64,000 bases of DNA from Eremophila alpestris peregrina (lineage: Eukaryota; Chordata; Aves; Passeriformes; Alaudidae). Position numbers and translations under genes: made by a program. How positions within the stretch are numbered: the stretch's first letter is position 1; every line of letters begins with the position of its first letter. The notes under the pieces were generated by a model. It did not search any database and was not told the DNA's origin. It saw nothing but the letters and a program-made list of their open reading frames with translations. This document shows positions 38,659 through 49,132 of the stretch, in pieces. The stretch spans positions 10,707,514 through 10,771,513 of the forward strand of contig WMCF01000012.1 in NCBI GenBank assembly GCA_009792885.1, given 5' to 3'.

Positions 38659-41600
38659 CTGTAGCACAACGTTATTTAAAGAGGATAGATACAAACACAA
38701 CCGCACGTAAAATTCCTGAGGTTAGTTTTAGCAGGATTAAGGATATATTTTCTCTTTCCTCACTCTTAGTTCCACATATAACTGTCCTAATGAAGAGACT
38801 GTTTCTGGCTCCTGCACTATTTAGTCATACAGTATAAGGAACTGCAATAGTAGAGACATTTACTGCTTTTATGTCTTCTTCCCTTACCATAATTTCTAAA
38901 TACAAGAGCACATTCAGAGGCACAGCATCTAGGAACAAAAATCAAAAAAAAGGAAAAATACCCAAAACTACTGTCGTAAGTTTTCATGTATTTAATCCAA
39001 GGGACATTTCCTGTAAATGAGAATATAATTAAGAAGAAGAAATAACAAGTTTCTAGGTAACTTTAACATAACTTTTATCATTAATAGTTGAAATGTGGTG
39101 GAAGTCAGAACAACCTTGTCCTCAAAAATCATTACTACACGTGATAGGACCCTGCCATTCTAGTTTCCATACACAAATCACTTCCACATCCACTGTTTCA
39201 GTGTGGAGAGGTAGTCAGTTAGGAATTTAATATTTTCCAGCATGGATTATCACATATGATTAATTTTCCCACATGGTTTTCATGCTGGATTTCTTTTGAA
39301 GAAGGTTAAATTGGTAGCTCTTCTTAACTTATACACTACATATGGTCACAATCTTAATAAGGATCACCATTAGTCCAAATTGGTGATTTGTCTTTTACAG
39401 AAGTTCAGACTGCAAGTGTGATATGGACACTGAGGAGGACTTGAATTTAATCAGTCCAGAGAGGACTGAATCAGTCCTAATCAAGCCAAAAATAACATTA
39501 TAGAATTTATATAGTGTACATTTTTAGAGTCCCAATATGAATTCTCATTTACTGTTTTTATTTCATTGATTCATTAATTTTAATTTATTCACATCCATTT
39601 GTATACATTTAATTTATATTTTCATTAATACTTCTCTTTCAAAAAGGTCTATTCCTATGACAGTGATTTATTTGTTGAAGAAACACATTCAAAACTATTT
39701 AGAAATTTAGTGTTCATTCAGTACCACTGCCTGACAGGTCAGGAGACCAGTAAGTAGTAGTGCAATGACAACACAGTCTTCAACAAAGACTAATTAGTTT
39801 CATCTGCATTCGACATCTTCCCATGTGAATGTAACTGCTGGACTGTGAGCTCTGGTTCCTGTATTTAAACACTTCAATAGATTATATTATTTATCTTCTG
39901 TTCTCAGGCACCCATCAAATCACATTGTTATTGTCAGAAGGTCTAACTACCATTCCATAAAGAACTGGGAACAAGGAGGGGAGAATGGCATGCCTTGAAG
40001 AAAAGCCTGCATTTTGTAAGCTCTTCCCTCTTTACATCTGTCATAAGTCATGACACTGCTTCTACTTTTGTAAGAATTATAAGTAGGTTATATTTAAATT
40101 TTCCAAATATTTTTGAATTTAAATGTTGAATTCACCTGGCAGTATTACTGTGGAATCTTGTGAGTGTTTTCCCACATTTTTGGCTGTGTAAAGAATGTCT
40201 TTCTGGTTGGTTTCTGGCTTTTCCTCATTGATAACTCAAAGTCTTCATGAAACAAAGAGAGGGCTGTAAAGGCATTTTGGAGGCCACATTTTTCTCTGCA
40301 TTCTAGATATTACTGGCACCAGTGTAGCAGACAAAATAATAGTTTATCTAAAAAGAATAATACTCTTTCACCCTCCTAGAGAAGAGATTACTGGAAGGTA
40401 TAACTAAATTATTTTTGTAATAATTGCCTTTTTTTTTTGATCTTGTGGCAGACTTTGCAATCAGAACTACATTTTTACCTCTGTGGTAACTACAGAGAAA
40501 AGAAAAAATTAATACTTGCTCTTGATCAGAATGAGGCAACTAATAAAATTTAGTTATCCAATAAAAAAATCCTGTGACTAAAACAGTAAATTGCAACGGT
40601 CACTTTTTTAATACCATACAGCCTATCTGATATTGCAAAGTAGATAAATTTATTTTTATTTCCAGACAGCTTTCAGTTAACATTTACTTTCAGTATGATT
40701 TACTTATGAATATTACAGTCTTTTAGGACAAATGACAGGATTCTGTGCAGTCGTATATATAGTTGTGCCACCAATTAGCTCTGTCTAGAAATTTCTGATA
40801 ATAACCTGAATTTTCCATGAGCCTAAAAGAAGTTGAATTGTCCATAAATATATATATATGTTCTCTGATCTAGTGAAATCCACTTTCATTAGTACATAGC
40901 AAGACATCTCTCACATACTCCTTTGCAACAGACATGACTGCTGCAGTGGCTTGCCACTACTAGTAGAAGCTCATGCAAGCTGCCTTTGCCAAATTAACTG
41001 AAGTAATTTGTTTCTGTTAGCTGCCATAAAGTACACCACTGCCTTAATAGATGCTTTATTCTTTTGGCTGAAATCTGTATTTCAATAATGCTGTCCAATA
41101 TGAGAGCAAATGACTAGTAATGGACAAGTTATTGTCCTATGAGATTCTTCAACTACCGTGACACAGAAATTTAAGGTCTGATTAAAATCTTCATAAAAAT
41201 TGTATGATATCACTGACTACTAAGTCTTCATTTTTATCAAGGTCTTGTTAATCATACATTTTGTAACTCCTGCCCCAAGTAATTTAATAAGTACTCTGAT
41301 TCAGAAATGTTCAGTAGCAGTTTTTATTCCCTCTGATTTCAATAGAGAGGAAACTGAACATAAGACAAAAGCACACTCTTGAATGAAAATATCAGTCACA
41401 TTCAGTGACTTTACTACTGAGTTAGCATACTGTAGTCTTATTTATGTTTGGTGAATCTTTCCTGCCTAAAAGTGTAAATTATGCTTTTATATCACTAACT
41501 GGACAGCTGAAGAGTTACTTATTGTCTGAATACCTTACAGACAGCTTCTCTGGTAAATGTTCAGACACCTACTCTCCTTTCATATCTCTTATGGACATAA

Positions 41601-43464
41601 TCTCAGTCAATCTCATTCAAACTTTAAAAGTTAGCCTAGAAAATCAGATCCTTCATTTTCTTTATTATAGTATTCCAACAGCACCTTTCCAGGAAAAAAA
41701 AATCAAATGGAAATTCAAAGTGAATAGGACACTGCATTACAGACCTATAACTCTTTGGTGTTAATGCATCATTCTTTCCCTTGTGGTGATGCATTCTTAC
41801 AGAAAGTGAGCAGGAACCCCCTGGTACTGACTATATTCAATGTTGCTTTCTTCACAACTCTGCATACTATTTTTCTTACAAAAATAGCCCAGACACTGCA
41901 AACTGTAACACCAAGTGAAGAGTTTTCATAAAGTCTGGCATATATGAAGGAGCAAAATGGTAACAAGCTATTAATCCCAGGAACAAGCATTACTTGTTCA
42001 TAGGGTTAAGCAAACAACAAGAACAATGTAATATGCATTACATTTACAGACATGCCTCTTATTCTCTACTGCTCTTCAATCAAATTTATATGGGACATAG
42101 GATTTGTTCTGTCTTTTTTAAGTAGAAGCATCAGAGATCTTAGTAGAATGACACTTGAACAGTCAATAAGGACTAAATGCAGTGAAAGTTTAAGTTTTGT
42201 AAGCATATTTGCATAACCTACTTTTATGTCTAGGAACTAAAAAAATCATAATTTGTGTTTATTTAAATTGTGAATTGAGCTTTAAAAAAGAGTAGTGGAT
42301 CAAGTGCCTTTTTTATTAAATCAACATTCAAATACATGAAATATATATCACCTTTTCTTCCCAGAGTATGAGAATTCAGATAAGAAGTTGCAAAGCAAGT
42401 TTCAGCAATAGCCAAGAGTAATGACTAGAATGTATTCTAAGATCTGAAATGAAACATTGTGCATCTAGCCACTGAGATTTTTCCAAGGAATCTAACAAGA
42501 AAATGATATAGATGGTGTTGATATTAATACAAGGTGTTTTCTGCATTTAGTGATTGTCTTAAAAATTGAATCAATCACTATAAACACAATATATAAATAA
42601 TAGATTTTATCTATTAGCATAAACAATATATTGTTATTCAGAGAGCTTGTAATGGCACTATATGTGATTGTAATAGAGTATCCTCAATGGCTGCACTGCA
42701 AACCCCTGAAAATGAACACAATATGTACAGGTTGTGAGCATCCGTAGGTAAGCATCACACTAAACCTGGGTGGCATCAGTTGGTTAAGTTGTGCCACAGT
42801 GCAACATTAAAAAAATGAAAATTAAAATGTCCCTCATCTAAAAGCAGTTTGGTTCATCCCATCTGTGCTAACTGCTATATTGGTTTTGCAGTCAAGATAT
42901 CCAGCATTTAGTACCTCCTGAGAGCAAGTACTGACTGAACACATTGGCAGGGTGTATTCTGCCCCAGTTTGTTCCTTAAATTACCCCTGAACCAATATAG
43001 GCTTCAGGGTTTCATAGGATGGAGTTTCATTCTGTTTTCCAATTCTCTGCTTTGATAATGACATTCTTCTGAGAGTTGTCATTGTGGATGTCATACAGAT
43101 GGGTTCTCTCAATGGCTTACTACTAGTGTTGTTACTTTCATGAAGATCATGAAAGCCCCTTACAAGTTTTTCAAATAGCCTTCTCAGCTCTGAATTTCTG
43201 CTTTTTTCTCTCAAAGAAGACATCAATGATAATGGAAGAACTACTCAAAACTATCAAGTGACCTCATCTAGAACAAAGAAAGGGACAAAGGGAATCATTG
43301 GCTCTATTTTATCTAAATAAATGGAGGTCCAAATACTGAAAAAGAAAATCCTATGTTCCAGAAACACTTCTCACACAACAGGAGACTTCCAAATAGTAGG
43401 AAAAAAACAGTAGCAGAAAAAGTCAAAGGATTCTTTTAGAGCTCAATTTGTATATAAGTATTAC
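38659..43464 (-). other. PTPRD: Intron, 4.8 kb
   Basis: AT-rich intron between FN5 and FN6. It contains an unexplained 81-codon minus-strand open frame at 42981-43226. No recognised repeats are present. Confidence 0.75.
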
Positions 43465-43582
43465 CTGCACCAGTAGTAGATACAAGTTTGGGCTTGCTGC
43501 GTGCGCCGTCACCTTTAGTTGTATAGGCTGTCACAGTGAAAGAGTATGTGGTTTCAGGCTGAAGCCCAGAAATTATCATTTC
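43465..43582 (-). CDS. PTPRD: PTPRD exon: FN5, last part
   Basis: This 118-nt exon completes the fifth FN repeat. It starts with Glu-Met-Ile-Ile-Ser-Gly-Leu, includes ETTYSFTVTAYTT, and ends LVSTTGA plus one base. The acceptor is cttag and the donor gtaata. Human PTPRD has Asp where this exon starts with Glu. It reads on from either the 27-nt microexon (…TEH|EM) or directly from ADAQ. Confidence 0.95.
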
Positions 43583-45518
43583 CTAAGATCAAATAAAATA
43601 AAGAACAGTTAATTTAAAATAGGTTGTTTGCCAGGAGAATGCAGAATCCTTTAGAAACCTTGCTTATATTGCATTTTTGGCAGTGATAGCAAGCATTTGA
43701 GTTCACCAACAACTGTACTGTGTGAAATACTTGATAATGCAAAACATTCCACTCACTCAAGCAATAAAGGACAGCACACACCTAAATAGTATGCCTCAGG
43801 TAGTTTACAGCAAAAGGCCAAAGGCTTGGTGGTGTGAACAGCAAAATAAAGTCTTCTGAAATACCCTGCCTGAGGGATACTACTGACATTGTGAAACACA
43901 TGCACAAGTAGATATGAGAAACTCAGTTTAACTTAGTCATTAACAGGATATCACCGATATAGTTCTAAAATGCCTAGTAAGAAAAATGTTGCATTTACAT
44001 GCACGCTTTATAAGCAATGATGGTTTAGCTGAACAAAAAAGCCTTATTACTTCCGTAACACTTTCATTGCAACCTGTGTCACTGGGTAGACTGCACTTCT
44101 CAATATCTGAAAGGACTTCAGAAACAGCTAGCCCCTTCAGGTCTAAAATAACTATATAAAACACCACTAAAAATCTGGTCAGAGGACAGATCTGATAGCC
44201 CTCAGATGACAGCAGCTCCAAAACAAATAGCTCTTCAGGTAGAGGAAAATAACAACAACATCAAAATGTAAATATCAGAGCAGGGGGTATCTTTTCGCAC
44301 ACATGTCCACACATGCATGCACACAGAAGATGCTGAATGGTGTAAAAGAAATGAAATAAACTTATGTCCTGCTACAAGGACAGGAAGAGGAGTAAGTTTT
44401 GACACTCACAATATAAATAAATTGTATCTGCAAATATAAAGAGACAGCATTTGGAGGTAACTGATGGGCCTGGAGTCCCCAACTTTCAGCCTGTAACCAT
44501 TGGACTACTCCTTTGCATTTTCATATGCCTGAATGAACTTGCACTAAATTTCAATGCTGCCAGAGTGATGGTGTATTTATACATCTAGAATAAATAGCAA
44601 ATGTGCAATCACACATCCCTCAGAAATAGCCATGAAAAGTTAATATAAAATTCATGGGCACGATTATTCATAGTACATGGATTTTTCAAGATATGGATAT
44701 GAGTTTAGTAAAGATGTGATTTGAATTCAGCTTTCTATTTACAGTTGGTTATTAGCAATACAGAAATAATTAGGTAATAATCAGAATGAGTGGGCATATT
44801 AGCTCAGATTAAAAAACAAAAAAAATCCAAACAACAAAATGAAACAGCACATAAAAATCTACTATCAAAAGATCCCCTTCTTAGACTCTGTCTCAGAATT
44901 GAATTGAACTGTAAGGCCAAAATCAGTAAGAAAGACTTGATATCTTCTATAAGAAAACTGCACCTGATACTACCAGAATTAAACTATAAAAGGCAAAAAA
45001 AACCCCACAAAACCACAAAACAGAAAGACTTATTAAGATATTAGCTTCATCTAACAACCATTTCTTCATGGTGTAAGAGCTTGTGGCTGCCTGTAATGTT
45101 TGAAAGTGTGGTTTGAATACAGCAAACATTATTACTTAGGCATAAACACTGCAGGTCATCTGAGTTTCCTGATAGCATGTATTTATTTTATCTAAAAGAA
45201 AGCACAACTGACTTCTACTTTCAGTTACATACAAAAAAAAAAAAAATTAACCTTAGAATGAATACAGAAAAATACAACTATTGATATGTAACCCTGAGCC
45301 ACTCCTGTTTTATTTCTCTATCACCTTGTAAAGAAGAAATTGTGAAGCAAAGTTAGTGACAGCCACCAAAAAGATGAAAACACAAATCAGTGCTGTGTAT
45401 TTTGGCATCATGCTAAATCCCAGAACAGGCAAGCAACAGTAACCCTACTCCCTCTGGGGAAAATACAAGAACAACAAAGGAAAAAGGTGTCATAAGAGAA
45501 AACCTTTGATGTTAGGAA

Positions 45519-45524
45519 CATGCA
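45519..45524 (-). promoter_or_regulatory. PTPRD: TGCATG (RBFOX motif) downstream of the 27-nt microexon
   Basis: The transcript contains ugcaug 172-177 nt downstream of the microexon end, a position where RBFOX proteins usually promote inclusion. A single hexamer can occur by chance. Confidence 0.4.
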
Positions 45525-45538
45525 TTTGTGCAAATGAC

Positions 45539-45632
45539 AAAAAAAAACATCCTTCAAAACAAAAACAAACCCAAAGAAAGCACAAAAAAACCTAACCCAA
45601 AACAAAACCATACAATGCTACAAGCAAACAAG
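45539..45632. repeat. A/C-rich tract downstream of the 27-nt microexon
   Basis: Plus-strand A/C-rich sequence (caaaacaaaaacaaaccc and similar) lies 64 to 157 nt downstream of the microexon donor in transcript sense, where it reads as G/U-rich RNA. Confidence 0.75.
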
Positions 45633-45695
45633 CAAGACACAAAAAATGTCAACCCAAACACGCAATGTATTTCTGCCCAATCAAAAAGTACTTAC

Positions 45696-45722
45696 ATGTT
45701 CAGTGGTATCATCATATTCCCA
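45696..45722 (-). CDS. PTPRD: PTPRD 27-nt microexon in FN5
   Basis: This exon is exactly 27 nt. It is flanked by attag on the 5' side and gtaagt on the 3' side and encodes WEYDDTTEH. Mammalian PTPRD reads WEFDDTTEH between ADAQ and the next Met-Ile-Ile-Ser, so the position and peptide match with one Phe-to-Tyr change. It is phase 0 on both sides, so inclusion or exclusion keeps the frame and alters a loop of FN5. The flanking introns are 1886 nt upstream and 2113 nt downstream. It is short enough to be missed by ordinary gene finders. Confidence 0.93.
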
Positions 45723-47608
45723 CTAATTTACAGTAAAGGAAGTTGAAAGGAAAAACAAAAAAAATAAGGAGATTTGTAGCCTGGTTGAGATGAAGTTTTG
45801 TTCTTTATAGTAAAAGTAATATGAAAGATGTCTGAAAAAGTCATGTACAGTTCAAATTATCCATGTAGAATCGCATGAAATTTGGTTAATGATATCAGAC
45901 CAGGCATTTTAAATTCCAGTTCTGTTTTCCCTTAAATCCAGCTACTTCTCTTTCACTGACAAATAAAAGAAGTAATGAATTTTCTTGTACCATGTAGTAC
46001 TATTTTATAATAGTTTTTATTAGAAGTTACCAAGGCAGAATTAAAGGCTACCTGGTTTATTTAATCATGTTACCAGGCTATATGCTTTCCTAAACCAATT
46101 CAGTGCATTAAGTCTTGAAACCACATTGATATTTTACCATCAAGGTCTTCATACTTGGCACAAGCCTTGATCACATGTATCTCAGAAGTACTATGGGCAG
46201 GAAGGAGAGGAGGGAAGAGAAAGGAGTTGACTGTCCTTCATGAAACAGCAGGTCAAAGCTAAACTTGACAAAAGAAGATATACAACTTTTGCCTTTATGA
46301 TATTTGGATTCCAAAATCTCATCTAGTCTCCAGTTACTGACCTTCTCGTGTTTCAAATCATTTTAATCCCCTACCACAGAGAGGCTGGAAGTAAAAATTT
46401 GTGAAAGGAAGAGGAGAACCAAAGCACACTAGCATGTCCTTTTCCATCTCCTCTCAGTTTTCCCTTTCCTTTCCCACTTCCCGATCTACTTTCATCTTCA
46501 TCTCCACTGAATTTAAACCATAAGAACACCATGTTTTCCAAAACAGGAAAGTTCAGTACTGGCAGCAAGTCATCCAGAAGCAGACACAGTATTTTGCAAA
46601 TAATACTATTTATCATGAGCAAAATGGAGGTGTAGGAGATTATTCTCCAAAGAGGTCTCTATAAATCTGAAATTCAGAACAATGACTGGACAGGAAAAAA
46701 AAAAAAGACAACTCCCCATTTGTTTACCCATGTAAAATGCTTACAAAACAGATCTTTGATTTAGGTTAATAATGCCTTTTTATTTCCAGTCAATCCAGTC
46801 ATAAACTGTGAACAAGTAGTGAGACATGTCTAATGGATAATAGTTTCCCATAGGAAAACTTCTTCAGTGTCAGGAGCTTCAGAAATCTTAAGTTTTAGAG
46901 TACTGGTGTATCTCAATCAGTAAAATTTGTTTGAGCCAGTTTGAGAAGCTTTTTAAACAGGATATTTTCATTATTTCATCATCTCATAATTTCTAAAACA
47001 GATGGGAAATTTTTCAATATATATGACCACATACCTATTCAAACTAAGTTCCTCATTTTATTAAAGTTCCTGATTTGCATAATGAAAAGTATAATACCTC
47101 TGTGGTTTCTAAAGTTACATTAAGAACATTAATTTCTTGTGAAATGTGCAGTAAGGTGTGTACAAGCTAATCAGAGAAACTGTAATGACAGGGCAACACA
47201 AGCTTCTAATGATTCTAGGCCCTCCACTGAAGCAATGAAATAGGAGATGGGTGGGTCAGGTCGTGCACAGTTTACTACACTGACTTGGACCTGGAACAGA
47301 TCACCCTGATGCTTTAGAACTTCAGAGTACTGCTAAAGTCTCCAGGTATAACAGAAACAGAATAATGACACAGCCTAGCATTTAGCTGCAGATCAGTAGA
47401 GAACAAAGTGTCTTGTTTTGGCCCAAGAACCTTTAAACCCAAGTGTTCTGAAAAATAAGTTTTTAAAATAGAGAAAAAAAAAGCTAGCCGGCCGACTCAT
47501 AAATAGAAAGCAAAAAGACCCTTAACAATAGAAGGCAGCTTTGGATTTCTCTCTGGCAAACAAGGGGTTTTCCCTCTGAGCAAGAAAAGCACGGGGTGTC
47601 CCAGTTAC
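45723..47608 (-). other. PTPRD: Intron, 1.9 kb, upstream of the 27-nt microexon
   Basis: I recognise no repeat or gene. The region just before the microexon is T-rich on the transcript (a normal polypyrimidine tract). Confidence 0.8.
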
Positions 47609-47802
47609 CTGTGCATCTGCCAGCATGATGTCCTTCAGCATGGGCTGGCCCTTGGGCTCCCCGCTCTCCATCCTCACGTAGTGCACCTGGTATCCCCGGA
47701 TCTGGCCGTGCTGCTTGCTGGGCACAGGCGAGCGCCAGGACACTCTAACTGCAGTGGAGTTGACAGCCTCCACCTCGACTTTGCGAGGAGGACCACTAGG
47801 AA
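47609..47802 (-). CDS. PTPRD: PTPRD exon: FN5, first part
   Basis: This 194-nt exon encodes the first two thirds of the fifth FN repeat. It starts VPSGPPRKVEVEAVN, with an NST sequon, core Trp in VSWRSPVP and the segment GQIRGYQVHYVRME. It ends MLADAQ at a codon boundary, so the following 27-nt microexon can be included or skipped without changing frame. The acceptor is ttccag and the donor gtaact, a weaker 5' splice site than its neighbours. The exon is GC-rich relative to the introns. Confidence 0.95.
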
Positions 47803-48826
47803 CTGGAACAACACCATTGGACAGAAGAGAATTACAGCCACCTGTCCCACCCGTGCCTTTCGCTTTTGTTCTTTTTTTAAGATAGGGCAGACTCACTACG
47901 TTGTCTTTGAAGAGTACAAATCATTCAGCAAATGAAAATGCTCAACAAATCTGCTCTACCTTTCAGTGAAAAGATCAAAAAACATGACTGATGCAAAAAA
48001 ATGGAAGAAAAAGGAGTATTAGAGAAATAGAAAAACATGTAAAAATGTACAAAAGCCAAGGAAGATGCTTTGAGATTCAAAGCATAGCACAAAGAGATAC
48101 TTTAATCATTGAAATAATAATATTATAATAATAACAAAACCACAAAAGATTAAAAAAAAGTTTCCCTTTTTTTTTTTTTTTTTCTTTTCTTGTCATGTTC
48201 TATGTTTTATTTTGGTTTGTTTTTTCCTCAGGATAAAAAGGAGAATGATTACAAGGCTGTCTTCTGTCACTTTCAAGAATGGAAGAAAAGAAAATGTGTG
48301 GAGCATCAGTTTTCCAAGATCAAAAAACAAAACTAAAAAAAAAAAAAGCCAACCAAAAAAACCACAACCCAAAAAAATCCTCAAATCAAAAAGCACAATA
48401 TAGAAGAAAGCAGTTAAAAAAAACCCAAAAAACCAAAAAACCAAAAAACCAAGACTTGAAAAAAATTTTACAGACATAACTGTTTAAAAATGACAATGAC
48501 TGTAAAATCAAGGAAAATGCAGAAAGTTTTTACCCTAAGAGCTATTTTTCATTAAGGAGGAGCAAGAAGGATATGTATGGGCTCAAAGGAGCAGGAGATT
48601 CGTGTCACTTGTAAAAACTTATTTTCTGATACAAAAATACAAAAATACCAAATAGAAAAATGGTGTCGAAAGAACAGTCTTTGATTAAAAAGCTCAAAGG
48701 TTGATAACATCTGGTTAGATTTGGGAAAAAAAGAGAAGGAGCAGAAAAAATTACTGTTAGCCTATACGAAAGACAGCAGATGACAGAGTCATAGAGGTGC
48801 AAACTGATGTAGTGGAGGCAACATAC
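47803..48826 (-). other. PTPRD: Intron, 1.0 kb
   Basis: The intron between FN4 and FN5 is dominated by low complexity: a T run near 48168-48183 and the A/C tract with (CCAAAAAA)n. Confidence 0.8.
48321..48454. repeat. A/C-rich tract with (CCAAAAAA)n
   Basis: A/C-rich low complexity ends in an array of ccaaaaaa units at about 48425-48452. In the PTPRD transcript it is a G/U-rich stretch in the FN4-FN5 intron. A separate T run lies at about 48168-48183. Confidence 0.85.
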
Positions 48827-49132
48827 CATCTTCATCTGTCCGAATCAATACTGCTAAGCTCTCTGGGCCAGGTCCAACATCAGTGTGAGCAGTCACAGAG
48901 ATCCGGTACTCAGTCCATTTTTCCAGCTGTTCCAAAAGGTACTGGGTACTGTCCGAGGAAATTCCCAAAATTTCATGGGGCTTGACATCTTCTCCATCAA
49001 TCCCAATGTACTTGATGGAGTATGCAGTGATAATGCCATTCTGTTTTTCCACCGGTGGCGGTTTCCAACTTACCAAAATGCTAGTGGAGCTGGGGCTTGT
49101 GCAACTAATGTCTTGAGGAGGAGCTGATGGCT
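48827..49132 (-). CDS. PTPRD: PTPRD exon: FN4
   Basis: A single 306-nt exon encodes the whole fourth FN repeat, from KPSAPPQDISC (first Lys split across the junction) with Trp in LVSWKPPP to VLIRTDED plus one base. The tyrosine-containing strand is WTEYRISVTAH. The acceptor has two consecutive AG dinucleotides (ttag|ag), and only the first gives the correct frame. The donor is gtatgt. The reading frame stays open beyond the acceptor into a pyrimidine-rich intron, but that extension is intronic. Mammalian PTPRD isoforms often lack FN4-FN7, so this exon may be alternatively used. Confidence 0.95.

Larger units (their letters stand above)
43583..45695 (-). other. PTPRD: Intron, 2.1 kb, downstream of the 27-nt microexon
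   Basis: This holds the A/C-rich tract and the TGCATG motif close to the microexon, plus a short A/C-rich patch at about 44990-45030. Nothing else is seen. Confidence 0.8.

Noticed and set aside
48425..48452. Regular short repeat array, considered as CRISPR-like
   Set aside because: The units are 8 bp and contiguous without spacers, in a vertebrate intron. It is a simple repeat.
48193..48479. Hydrophobic and Lys-rich open frames on both strands
   Set aside because: They arise from the A/C-rich (CCAAAAAA)n tract.
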